Positions 56,686-64,000 of a stretch of DNA of 64,000 nt are shown here, one piece after another (position 1 is the first letter of the stretch; each line of letters opens with the position of its first letter). The stretch comes from Colwellia demingiae (GTDB lineage Bacteria; Pseudomonadota; Gammaproteobacteria; Enterobacterales; Alteromonadaceae), in assembly GCF_007954275.1 (NCBI RefSeq), contig NZ_VOLT01000008.1, forward strand, positions 62,001-126,000. Reading direction: 5' to 3'. Both the position numbers and the translations under genes were made by a program. The notes under the pieces were generated by a model that saw only the letters and a program-made list of their open reading frames with translations, was not told where the DNA came from and ran no database searches.

Positions 56686-59493
56686 TTAACTCTGCCATTT
56701 ATTTAAAAGAGCTTTAGCTGCTGCTTTTTCAGGGAAAACTTGCTCACTATCTATCGCTTCAATTAAGTACTTCTTAGCTTCTACTTTTCTTGAAAGGGCA
56801 AACAATGTCACGGCAGTGTGGTACTTCACTTCAGCGTTATCAAAATCTTTAGTGAGTGCTAAACGGAACAGTGCAATCGCTTGTTTGTGCTCACCTAATC
56901 TACTTTTAATCCAAGCAAGTGTATCAATAATTACAACGTTTTCAGGTAAATAATCATAGGCTTGCTGAGCATATTGTTCAGCCTTGTCAATATTACCTAA
57001 AGTAAATTCAACGCTAGCAGCATTATTTAATAAAATAGGTAAGGGCCCATATTTTTTAATTAATACTTGGTATTGGTCAGCAGATTTTTGCATCTGGAGA
57101 TTAGCTTTGTAACTATCAGCAAGGGCGATGGCCACTAACATGTCATTAGGATAATTTTTTAACCATTTCTTCAATGGCCTGATCGCTTTACTCGGATTAT
57201 CTTGTTGTTTGTAACTACGGTATAAACCGAGGACTGCTTGTTTTTGATCTGACTTTTCTAGAGCACGTCGATAAAATTTAATGGACTGCTTATTGTCACC
57301 TAATGCGAGGTATAAATCCCCTTTGAGTACCAAAGGTAAGCTCTCACTTTGGGTGATATCGGCAATGGATGAAATTAGGTTTAATGAAAACCCTTTATTT
57401 TTATCTTTAATTGTAAGGTTGACTAGACCTAGGTAAGCCGGCAAGTATCTATCATCGGCGATCATGGCTTTTTTATAAGACTTAATTGCGCCAGCATTAT
57501 CTTTAGCTTTCAGCTGTGCTTTAGCAAGAATGATAAGTGGTTTTGCTTTTTTACGAGATTTTTCAACATAATCTCTTAATGCTAAGACCGCTTGTTGATG
57601 TTTATTTTGTTGTTGATACAGGGTAGAGATCGTTAATAAAGCTTGTGGCTTTTTGGGGTTTGCTCCAATAAATTCATCAACTAAATCAACTGCTTCATCT
57701 AACTTATTTTGTTTTGCTAAAATACGACTTAACTTTAACACCACATAAAAATCATTGGGGTTTTGTGCATAAGATTTTTGTATCCAAAGTAAAGCATTAT
57801 CAATATCCTTTTTGAATAAATAACTGTCAGATATTTCAGTCATCAAAAGAATGTTTTTATCAAATATTGCCAGCTTAGCTTGTAAAAAACTGAGTGCTTT
57901 ATCAAAGTCACCGGCAATATTATCCATACGCGCTAAATGCACTATAGCAATGATATTGGCATCGTTTAATTTCAGTGATTGTTCAAATGCAGCCCTAGCT
58001 TCAGGAAGCTGTCTGTTTAAACCATAGAGCATACCAAGGCGTTGTTGGAAAAAACTATTTTGTGGGAACTCGGCTATCAATGCTTTAGCGATATTAATGG
58101 CGGAGGAGTAATTTTTGGTGTTTTGGTATGAATCAATAAGCAGTAGTTTAATTTGTGTACCATTAAGTTCATTATCTTTAACCGCAGATAAAACCTCAAT
58201 GGCTGACTGATAGTCACCTGATTGCATTTTGCTGCGTGCTAAGTTACTGACGCTAACTGTTGAGTGAGGGTAGCTATCAACTACTTTTTCAAAATAAAAT
58301 TGTGCTTTGGCACTGTCTTCTAATTGTAAATAAGTTAAGCCTAACAGGGTTAGGATGTCAGGATTTCCTGGACGGGCGACATTCGTTTTAGTTAATAAAT
58401 GTCGAGCTGAATTCAAATCACCTTGCTCTATTTCAATACTGGCCAACATTCGCACACTATCTATATCAAATTCTACATAACTGAGGTAATAGCTAAGGTA
58501 GCGATGGGCATCATTTAAGTTACCAAATTGAAAATTAGTTAATCCAGCTAAAAAATAATAATCTGGCGTGTTTCGCATAACTTCAGGTGGAACTGCAGCT
58601 AACGTAGCAATGACTTCAGTTAACTTATTATTGTCTGAAGTACCACTGTCATTACTGGATAAGCTAGCATTGATTATCGCTTTTAAATAACCTGCTCTTG
58701 GCTCATTGGGAATTTCGTTAAGTATATAATCCACATGAGGAACTGCTTGTTGATATTCTTGTAGTTCAATATGCAGCATAGCTTTAGTTAAGCGAGCAGA
58801 TAAGTGTTTATTATTAATCTTGAGTGCTTCATCAATCGCAAGTAATGCACCTTGGCGGTCATCTAAACGATGTAATATTTTTGATTTTAAAATCCAGCCA
58901 TTAATAAAGGGCTTTACACTGCTAAGGGATAAATCAATATAGGTTAGTGCTTGATTAATCTCAGATACTTGCAAAGCAATTTGAGCTCTACCTAATAAGG
59001 CTAACTGGTCTTTAGGTTTTAAGCTAAGTGCCAAAATAAAAGCCTTATCAGCTAACTTATACTGTTTTTTTCCAATATAAGCCTGTCCTCTAATGAGTAA
59101 TAATTCACTTTCAATTTGCTCGTTACGCTGACCAAGCTTTGCCACGGCTAATGCTTCGTCATACTTGCCTTGTAGGACGTAAGCTTGTCCGTATAGCGTA
59201 ATTAATCGATCATTATCAACTTTACCATCTCTTGCCCGGTCTAGCTCAATTTGCGCGGCAGAGCCATTGCCTTGAGTGATTAATATTTGTGCCATTAAAA
59301 CCCGAGATGGCATATGCGTCGGATTTTCTTGAATAATATTTTTTAGATGAATAACGGCACTAGAAAACTCTTCATTTTGGAAAGCAATTAAGGCTTCTTC
59401 ATAATTGGCATCAAGACTTTCGTTAGCAAATGTAGAAGTGGAAATAAATAAGAATGAGAGTAGGGATGCACGTAAGCTATTTTTAATTTTCAT
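56686..59493 (-). CDS. PrsT-like TPR-repeat protein of the PEP-CTERM system
   Basis: The 935-residue protein has an N-terminal signal peptide (MKIKNSLRASLLSFLF...STFA) and TPR repeats through nearly all of its length (e.g. YEEALIAFQNEEFSSAVIHL, EKVVDSYPHSTVSVSNLARS). Length, repeat pattern and a divergent PEP-CTERM gene match PrsT (TIGR02917 family), a TPR protein linked to exosortase systems that make exopolysaccharide. Unlike typical PrsT lipoproteins, no lipobox Cys is seen. I chose ATG 59493, which gives the signal peptide; an in-frame TTG at 59532 adds 13 unlikely residues. Confidence 0.82.
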   Translation of the reverse strand: MKIKNSLRASLLSFLFISTSTFANESLDANYEEALIAFQNEEFSSAVIHLKNIIQENPTHMPSRVLMAQILITQGNGSAAQIELDRARDGKVDNDRLITLYGQAYVLQGKYDEALAVAKLGQRNEQIESELLLIRGQAYIGKKQYKLADKAFILALSLKPKDQLALLGRAQIALQVSEINQALTYIDLSLSSVKPFINGWILKSKILHRLDDRQGALLAIDEALKINNKHLSARLTKAMLHIELQEYQQAVPHVDYILNEIPNEPRAGYLKAIINASLSSNDSGTSDNNKLTEVIATLAAVPPEVMRNTPDYYFLAGLTNFQFGNLNDAHRYLSYYLSYVEFDIDSVRMLASIEIEQGDLNSARHLLTKTNVARPGNPDILTLLGLTYLQLEDSAKAQFYFEKVVDSYPHSTVSVSNLARSKMQSGDYQSAIEVLSAVKDNELNGTQIKLLLIDSYQNTKNYSSAINIAKALIAEFPQNSFFQQRLGMLYGLNRQLPEARAAFEQSLKLNDANIIAIVHLARMDNIAGDFDKALSFLQAKLAIFDKNILLMTEISDSYLFKKDIDNALLWIQKSYAQNPNDFYVVLKLSRILAKQNKLDEAVDLVDEFIGANPKKPQALLTISTLYQQQNKHQQAVLALRDYVEKSRKKAKPLIILAKAQLKAKDNAGAIKSYKKAMIADDRYLPAYLGLVNLTIKDKNKGFSLNLISSIADITQSESLPLVLKGDLYLALGDNKQSIKFYRRALEKSDQKQAVLGLYRSYKQQDNPSKAIRPLKKWLKNYPNDMLVAIALADSYKANLQMQKSADQYQVLIKKYGPLPILLNNAASVEFTLGNIDKAEQYAQQAYDYLPENVVIIDTLAWIKSRLGEHKQAIALFRLALTKDFDNAEVKYHTAVTLFALSRKVEAKKYLIEAIDSEQVFPEKAAAKALLNKWQS

Positions 59494-59769
59494 GTGATAC
59501 CGATTTAATGATGATTTTCTATATGGCGACAAAGCACGTTTAATTTTACGAAATAGATAAAGATTATTAGTAATGTTTTGGAATATAGGAATAAATAAAA
59601 CGCTAAAATAGTAACACTGTTAGTCACTTAGTTGATAAACATTTATCTAAAAAGAAGAGATAAAAATTGTAATTTACCATGTCAGGATTTTTTACAATAG
59701 AGCATATTACTCTATGGTTTTATCAACTTAACAGGGCTGATATGTTGCTATACGGTTAATTTTAAGTGT

Positions 59770-59785
59770 TGGTACAATAATTGCT
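59770..59785 (+). promoter_or_regulatory. Sigma-54 (RpoN) type promoter for the PEP-CTERM gene
   Basis: TGGTACAATAATTGCT matches the -24/-12 consensus TGGCAC-N5-TTGCW with one mismatch (T for C) and exact spacing. Its -12 GC lies about 90 bases before the ATG at 59874. PEP-CTERM genes are known to be controlled by the PrsK-PrsR two-component system, whose regulator works with sigma-54, so the match fits. The rest of the 380-base divergent space holds no gene. Confidence 0.7.
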
Positions 59786-59873
59786 TTAAAGCTAATCAAT
59801 TGGTGGTGAGTATTAAAATAAGTACCTCATCCTCTCCCATTTCTTCAATCTGAAAGTGATAACGTATAAGACT

Positions 59874-60638
59874 ATGACTTTAATTAAAAAAATATTTAAA
59901 ACTCTTGCAGTAACTGCTTTATTTTCATCTGCTAATGTACTTGCCGCTGATTTCCTCGTTGATACTACTATTAGTGACTTACAAGGTGATGCCAATGGTG
60001 GTTGGGCTTATGAAATTAAGAAAATGTATGTTCAATGGGCGGATAACGATTTAATTACTGTTGATATTTATACCAATTTTGTTGGTTATAATAATAGAAC
60101 TAGTGCTGGCAATAGTAGAATTGTGTTAGGTGATCTCCTTATCGGTACTAAAGGTAAAAGTAACCCATTTGATTATGCTTTTGTTTTATCAGATAGAGAT
60201 AGTAACTTATACAGTAACTCAAAATATCGTACTAAACATTGGGATAAGAAAGGCAATCTGACTGAAATCGACTCTACATTATCTTCGAAAGACTATCACG
60301 GTTCACCTAGCAATACCGGTACAGGTGAAGTGATGGCAGGTACTACTAAAGGTAATAGTACCGAAGGTGATTGGTCTGTAAATAATTACGGTTGGAAAAC
60401 CGGTAAAACGGATAAAATTAGCTTTAGCTTTAATGTTAACGGTATTGATGCATTCCAAAATGCTTCACAATTAGCATTTAGTTGGGCGATGTCTTGTGCA
60501 AACGATGTAGTTGATGGTGTAGTTAATGTTGATCGTCCTACTAGCGTACCAGAGCCAACGACATTATTATTAATGTTATTAGCTTTAGGTTTTATGGCTA
60601 AAAGCCGTAACAAAAAAGCAAATGACTTTTCTGCTTAG
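59874..60638 (+). CDS. PEP-CTERM sorting domain protein
   Basis: The 254-residue protein has an N-terminal signal peptide (residues ~1-25, ending ANVLAA) and a C-terminal PEP-CTERM tripartite signal: VPEPTT, a hydrophobic helix (LLLMLLALGFMA) and the basic SRNKK. Exosortase (EpsH/XrtA) is expected to cleave at the PEP motif and help surface release. The middle is a beta-rich domain with many Asn, Thr, Gly and Ser residues and one Cys, of unknown function. I chose ATG 59874 over GTG 59856 as it starts the signal peptide. No exosortase gene lies in the window. Confidence 0.88.
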   Translation: MTLIKKIFKTLAVTALFSSANVLAADFLVDTTISDLQGDANGGWAYEIKKMYVQWADNDLITVDIYTNFVGYNNRTSAGNSRIVLGDLLIGTKGKSNPFDYAFVLSDRDSNLYSNSKYRTKHWDKKGNLTEIDSTLSSKDYHGSPSNTGTGEVMAGTTKGNSTEGDWSVNNYGWKTGKTDKISFSFNVNGIDAFQNASQLAFSWAMSCANDVVDGVVNVDRPTSVPEPTTLLLMLLALGFMAKSRNKKANDFSA

Positions 60639-60677
60639 TTTCTTTTGTATTTATTCTTGTAGAATTAACTAACAAAT

Positions 60678-60716
60678 AAGCATAAAAAACGACCTTTAGG
60701 TCGTTTTTTTATGCTT
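60678..60716. terminator. Terminator after the PEP-CTERM gene
   Basis: AAGCATAAAAAACGACC and GGTCGTTTTTTTATGCTT pair around a TTTA loop with a T run in the descending arm. It is nearly symmetrical. Confidence 0.93.
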
Positions 60717-60804
60717 GAAACAAACATATGCTTACCCATGCAAGTAAAGCTGTTAACATAATCGCCACTAACAGTTTTTACTTAATAAAATTTGCTAAAT
60801 ACAA

Positions 60805-61020
60805 ATGACTGATAAAAATGATGACAGTATTTGTCCTTTATGCCAGAAAAATAATCGCTGTGATGTTAAAGCGGGCAGTGGTTGTTGGTGTATGAATACT
60901 CCAGTTCCCGAGGCGCTTTTAGCAAAAGTACCAGCTCATCTAAAAGGTGTCAGTTGCGTGTGTAATGTTTGTATCGCAAGTTATCAGCTCCAACAACGTT
61001 TAAAGACTAGCGTAGAATAG
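60805..61020 (+). CDS. Cysteine-rich CWC family protein
   Basis: The 71-residue protein has eight Cys in pairs: CPLC, C...C in NRCDVKAGSGCWCMN, and SCVCNVCI. The GCWCMNTPVPEALLAKVP segment is the mark of the CWC family (PF14375), a small probable zinc-binding protein of unknown function. It is upstream of the FAD oxidoreductase gene with 115 bases between. Confidence 0.88.
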   Translation: MTDKNDDSICPLCQKNNRCDVKAGSGCWCMNTPVPEALLAKVPAHLKGVSCVCNVCIASYQLQQRLKTSVE

Positions 61021-61135
61021 TTTGCTTTGTTGGCTACTATTTTCTGAAACGTAAAAATAAAAGCACATTGGTGTAACATTTTTAGTCTCCACCGCTACGC
61101 AAATCGTGCGCATCCAAGTAACATATCATCTATGA

Positions 61136-62644
61136 ATGTATTTTCTCAAAATCGTTATGAATAAAACCTCAGATTTTTATCAGCCATTACTCAATTCAAA
61201 TGCAAAAATTGCCATTATTGGTGGTGGAGTTGCAGGCTCAACTATTGCGTTGCGTTTTGCTGAATTAGGTTTAGATACCACGCTAATAGAAAAAGGTCCT
61301 AGCTTAGTTAATGGGCCGCCTATTTGTCATTTACATGCCGGCGGTAACTTGTACCGCGAAATTTGTGATGAGCAATGTCTTACGCTATTAAAGCAATCGA
61401 TAGACACAGTTAAAGTTTATCCACAAAGTGTCAACATTCGACCAACGGTTATTGCTTTGCCTAAAACGGATAATGGCCAGCCTGAAGATTTATTACCTCG
61501 TTTAGAGAAGTTACGCGCTAAATATAGTGAGCTTGTGGCTCAAGATAGTCGTAACAAGGTGCTCGGTGAACCGGAAAATTATTTTAGGTTTTATTCACGG
61601 TCTGAGCTCGATGCTTTACTGGATTTACCTTTACCCAAAACGGCTAAGAATGATAGTGATTGGTTAATCGCTTTTGCACAACATGTTGATTTAGAAAGTC
61701 TTAAATTTCCTGTGTTACTAGTGCAAGAGTATGGTTTGTCTGCATTTCGCTTTGCCGCTATCGCGAGCTTAGCGATCGAGAGTTTACCCAGTTGTCATCT
61801 TCAATCAAATAACCAAGTTGTTGCCATTGTTCAGCAAGAAAATAGCTTAGGTTGGCAAGTATCCACTCAAGCATTACCTCAACACCAGCAAAGCCCAACT
61901 ATTATTCACCAGCACTTTGACTATGTTATTAATGCTTGTGGTTTTAAAAGTGGTGAAATTGATGACATGGTAAGTGCCAAACGTAAACGTATGGTGGAAT
62001 TTAAAGCTGCTTATGTCGCACATTGGCCTCAATGCCAAGGACTATGGCCTGAGATTGTTTTCTACGGTGAGCGAGGCACTCCTCAAGGTATGGCTCAATT
62101 AACACCTTACCCTGATGGTTATTTTCAGTTACATGGCATGACGCAAGACATTACCTTGTTTGACCAAGGGTTAGTCGCGAGTTCTTTAGAAAGTGCACAG
62201 CCACAATTAGCACAACGCTTTATTGAAAAGATTGAGAAGCAATGGCCTGAGCAATTGGTGAATAATAGAACCTTAGGATCTATCGAACATATTGCTCAGT
62301 TTATTTCGGCTTTTAGCTCGGCAGAAGTCGCAGCAAAGCCATTATTCGGTGCTCAGCAAATTCCAGGGGAAGATGCTGATTTACGTGCAGCCGATGTTTC
62401 GTTTTATGGCCAACACTATGCGCGCGCAGAAATCGTTAAAGCATCCTCTGCATTAGCTGCAGGCGATGCAATATTACAAAACCTAGTCGATTGCGGTTTA
62501 ATAGCGGCGTCGGAATTAGGGTGTTATCTGACAGAACATTACTTCCCTGTAAGCCAACAATGCTCCGAAATTGAAGTAACAGAACGAGCAATGATGTTAG
62601 CCAAGCAGCGGGAATATCCAATAGCGTTAGCAAAAAACCTATAG
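61136..62644 (+). CDS. FAD-dependent oxidoreductase, DAO-like, of unknown substrate
   Basis: The 502-residue protein has an N-terminal Rossmann FAD motif, AIIGGGVAGSTIALRFAELG, ending in an acidic residue of the second strand (TTLIEKG). The C-terminal part has LAAGDAILQNL, and the interior segment INACGFKSGEIDDM resembles the second FAD-contact region of DAO enzymes. I cannot assign a substrate. ATG codons at 61136 and 61157 are both possible; no clear ribosome-binding site distinguishes them. It converges with gph. Confidence 0.75.
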   Translation: MYFLKIVMNKTSDFYQPLLNSNAKIAIIGGGVAGSTIALRFAELGLDTTLIEKGPSLVNGPPICHLHAGGNLYREICDEQCLTLLKQSIDTVKVYPQSVNIRPTVIALPKTDNGQPEDLLPRLEKLRAKYSELVAQDSRNKVLGEPENYFRFYSRSELDALLDLPLPKTAKNDSDWLIAFAQHVDLESLKFPVLLVQEYGLSAFRFAAIASLAIESLPSCHLQSNNQVVAIVQQENSLGWQVSTQALPQHQQSPTIIHQHFDYVINACGFKSGEIDDMVSAKRKRMVEFKAAYVAHWPQCQGLWPEIVFYGERGTPQGMAQLTPYPDGYFQLHGMTQDITLFDQGLVASSLESAQPQLAQRFIEKIEKQWPEQLVNNRTLGSIEHIAQFISAFSSAEVAAKPLFGAQQIPGEDADLRAADVSFYGQHYARAEIVKASSALAAGDAILQNLVDCGLIAASELGCYLTEHYFPVSQQCSEIEVTERAMMLAKQREYPIALAKNL

Positions 62645-62663
62645 CTTATCGTTAGATTAGCCT

Positions 62664-63344
62664 TTAACGCTTTAACGAAATTAGTAGTTCATTGAAAGTA
62701 TCAAAGCACCACTGTGGGCCATATCGATTGATGTCTTCACCGTAGTTGTAACCGTAAGTTAAGCCAACACTATCTATGTTGGCTGCTTTTGCTGCTAAGA
62801 TATCGTTTTTAGAATCTCCGATCATCACACACTGTTCAGCAACAACGTTAAGCTGATTCAGGGCATAATTTAATGGAGCTGGATGTGGTTTCTTCTCCGC
62901 TAACGTATCACCACCAATTAATAACTCAAACACGTTATCAATACCTAAGCCCGTTAATATGGGTTGAATGAAAACAGCGGGTTTATTGGTAATAATAGCA
63001 AGGCGAAAGCCAGCCGATTTCAAGGAAAATAACCCTTCTCGTACATCATCATATAATACTGATTCAATACATAAGCACTGCTGGTAATGCGCTAGAAAAA
63101 TGGTTAGCGCATCCTGAGTTAGCGTTTCATCTAACTCTTTATCAATGATTGCTGAACCTGATAATGCGCGCTCAATTAACACTTTGGCACCATTACCCAC
63201 CCAATGGTGAATAGTGTCTTGGTCGAACGTTGCTTTGTTTAAATCTTTAAGGGTTCTATTTACGGCTAAATCAAGATCAGGGGCACTGTCTACTAAGGTG
63301 CCATCGAGATCGAATAATAGTACTTCTTTTTCTTGCAGTTTCAC
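62664..63344 (-). CDS. gph: Phosphoglycolate phosphatase (HAD family)
   Basis: Gph removes phosphate from 2-phosphoglycolate formed during DNA repair. The 226-residue protein has the HAD motifs: LLFDLDGTLVDSAPD (motif I with nucleophile Asp), IITNKPAVF (motif II), GDTLAEKKPHPAPL (motif III Lys) and VMIGDSKNDILAAKAA (motif IV). The cap domain is inserted after motif I as in the family. Symbol is from family and length; other HAD substrates are possible. Confidence 0.88.
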   Translation of the reverse strand: MKLQEKEVLLFDLDGTLVDSAPDLDLAVNRTLKDLNKATFDQDTIHHWVGNGAKVLIERALSGSAIIDKELDETLTQDALTIFLAHYQQCLCIESVLYDDVREGLFSLKSAGFRLAIITNKPAVFIQPILTGLGIDNVFELLIGGDTLAEKKPHPAPLNYALNQLNVVAEQCVMIGDSKNDILAAKAANIDSVGLTYGYNYGEDINRYGPQWCFDTFNELLISLKR

Positions 63345-63447
63345 GTTTTTCTCTTGCTGAACATTCTATGTTGAGGTCAATGTAGCATGAAGCATCGTAC
63401 ATACAGCAATAAAAAGTTTGTTTGTTAATTTAAAGTAGACAATGCAA

Positions 63448-63466
63448 GTAAATGATAATGGTTTTT
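63448..63466 (+). promoter_or_regulatory. Candidate Fur box before the DUF3649 gene
   Basis: The 19 bases GTAAATGATAATGGTTTTT match the Fur consensus GATAATGATAATCATTATC at 13 of 19 positions by hand count, with the central ATGATAAT intact. It lies 126 bases before the GTG start. DUF3649/PepSY cassettes are usually linked to iron uptake, which makes it plausible. Confidence 0.4.
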
Positions 63467-63492
63467 ATTACGTTTACTGATATCATATCCTG

Positions 63493-63541
63493 ACCCGTAA
63501 TCATTAAAGGGAATATCACGGGGCTTCTAATGATTACGGGT
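63493..63541. repeat. Perfect 14-bp inverted repeat before the DUF3649 gene
   Basis: ACCCGTAATCATTA (63493-63506) and TAATGATTACGGGT (63528-63541) pair perfectly across 21 bases. The ends with TACGGGTATA resemble the ends of the MITE-like elements at 27935 and 52951. It may be a small repeat element or a leader hairpin. Confidence 0.5.
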
Positions 63542-63591
63542 ATAGTTCTTTCTTTTAAATTACCTTTGCCTGATGCAAGCATGGAATCTCA

Positions 63592-63912
63592 GTGTCTTAC
63601 CTCTTAAATAACATCAATTTATCTAGCCCACGTTGGGCTGTTTTCTCTAGATCGCTAGCTGCCATTTTTGGTGGTTATGCTTTAGCAACATCTAGCTCTC
63701 TTTTTATTGGTCAATTACTCTTAAATAACGTCGGAAAATATCAAGCTATTCATATTGGTTTATTGTTCTCATTTCTCGTCTATGCCTGCGCTGCCATGTG
63801 GGTATTTTCAGTATCAAATGCCACTAAGGCTTGGATATGCCTAATAAAAGCTAATGTTTTCTTTGTTGTAGGGGCTTGGTTATTAATGCAGTTTACGAGG
63901 GTTAGTAGCTGA
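63592..63912 (+). CDS. DUF3649 family membrane protein
   Basis: The 106-residue protein has three hydrophobic helices with the family phrases FGGYALATSSSLFIGQLLL and VYACAAMWVFSVSNATKAW, as I recall for DUF3649. Family members usually stand next to PepSY-domain membrane proteins and TonB receptors and are linked to iron uptake. The start is GTG at 63592 with GGAA five bases upstream; a nearby ATG is in another frame. The stop overlaps the next gene (TGATG). Confidence 0.75.
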   Translation: MSYLLNNINLSSPRWAVFSRSLAAIFGGYALATSSSLFIGQLLLNNVGKYQAIHIGLLFSFLVYACAAMWVFSVSNATKAWICLIKANVFFVVGAWLLMQFTRVSS

Positions 63913-64000
63913 TGAAAGATAACTTTAGACAGTCAATGAAGTGGTTTCATACCTGGGTTGGTCTTATTGTTGGCTGGATCTTATTTTTTATGTTTTTAAC
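63912..64000 (+). CDS. PepSY-associated membrane protein, 5' part
   Basis: Only the first 29 codons are in the window. They read KWFHTWVGLIVGWILFFMF, the first membrane helix typical of PepSY_TM proteins, often described as iron-regulated ferric-reductase-like or siderophore-related membrane proteins. The ATG overlaps the DUF3649 stop codon by one base, as usual in this cassette. Confidence 0.75.
   Translation, partial: MKDNFRQSMKWFHTWVGLIVGWILFFMFL

Noticed and set aside
61132..61164. Short frame starting ATGAATGTATTT just before the FAD oxidoreductase
   Set aside because: It has ten codons, no ribosome-binding site and overlaps the likely start of the real gene.

Overview
The window looks like the chromosome of a marine gammaproteobacterium of the Alteromonadales, most likely Colwellia or a close relative. 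This is inference from gene content, AT-rich sequence and conserved gene order; no rRNA or tRNA gene is present to settle it. Several blocks keep the order known from E. coli and Shewanella: tatABC-tatD, gppA-rhlB/trxA-rho, ubiD-fre, slmA-coaBC/radC-rpmBG-mutM/coaD, and bioH/comF-nfuA.

Layout. 1-1710 is the 3' end of a TonB-dependent receptor gene. 1974-6744 holds the Tat translocase operon with tatD, a membrane diguanylate cyclase and hemB. 6867-8518 has a frameshifted glutathione S-transferase gene divergent from a TetR regulator. 8562-15620 carries gppA, rhlB, trxA, rho, ubiD and fre. 15735-25609 has a NarL-type regulator, pepD, slmA, coaBC, radC, rpmB, rpmG, mutM and coaD. Between radC and rpmB lies an extra cassette of a PilZ protein, a ParA-type ATPase and a ribbon-helix-helix protein. 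25849-35634 is a mixed region: a TetR regulator, an SprA-type zincin with a rod-protein-like partner, bioH, comF, an M14 carboxypeptidase, nfuA, VanZ-like and polysaccharide deacetylase genes. 35675-44614 is a complete aa3-type cytochrome c oxidase operon read leftward: coxB, coxA, ctaG, coxC, SURF1, an SCO-like protein, ctaA, ctaB and SCO1. A candidate FNR box lies upstream. lexA with two SOS boxes and hutD follow. 46688-53003 is a TPP-riboswitch-controlled thiamine operon, thiC-thiO-thiS-thiG-thiDE. 53295-64000 has an ICMT-like methyltransferase, a delta-class carbonic anhydrase, a lipoate-ligase-like protein, a thiol peroxidase-like protein, a PrsT-like TPR protein divergent from a PEP-CTERM protein with a sigma-54-type promoter, a CWC zinc protein, an FAD oxidoreductase, gph, and the start of a probably iron-regulated DUF3649/PepSY cassette.

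Most of the window is housekeeping. Less ordinary items are: the PilZ-ParA-RHH cassette; two copies of a 266-267 bp MITE-like element with terminal inverted repeats, one of which supplies the last codons of thiDE; a long hairpin inside the thi operon; CoxB with two cytochrome c domains; a second, degenerate SCO-like protein in the oxidase operon; and a PEP-CTERM/PrsT pair with no exosortase in view.
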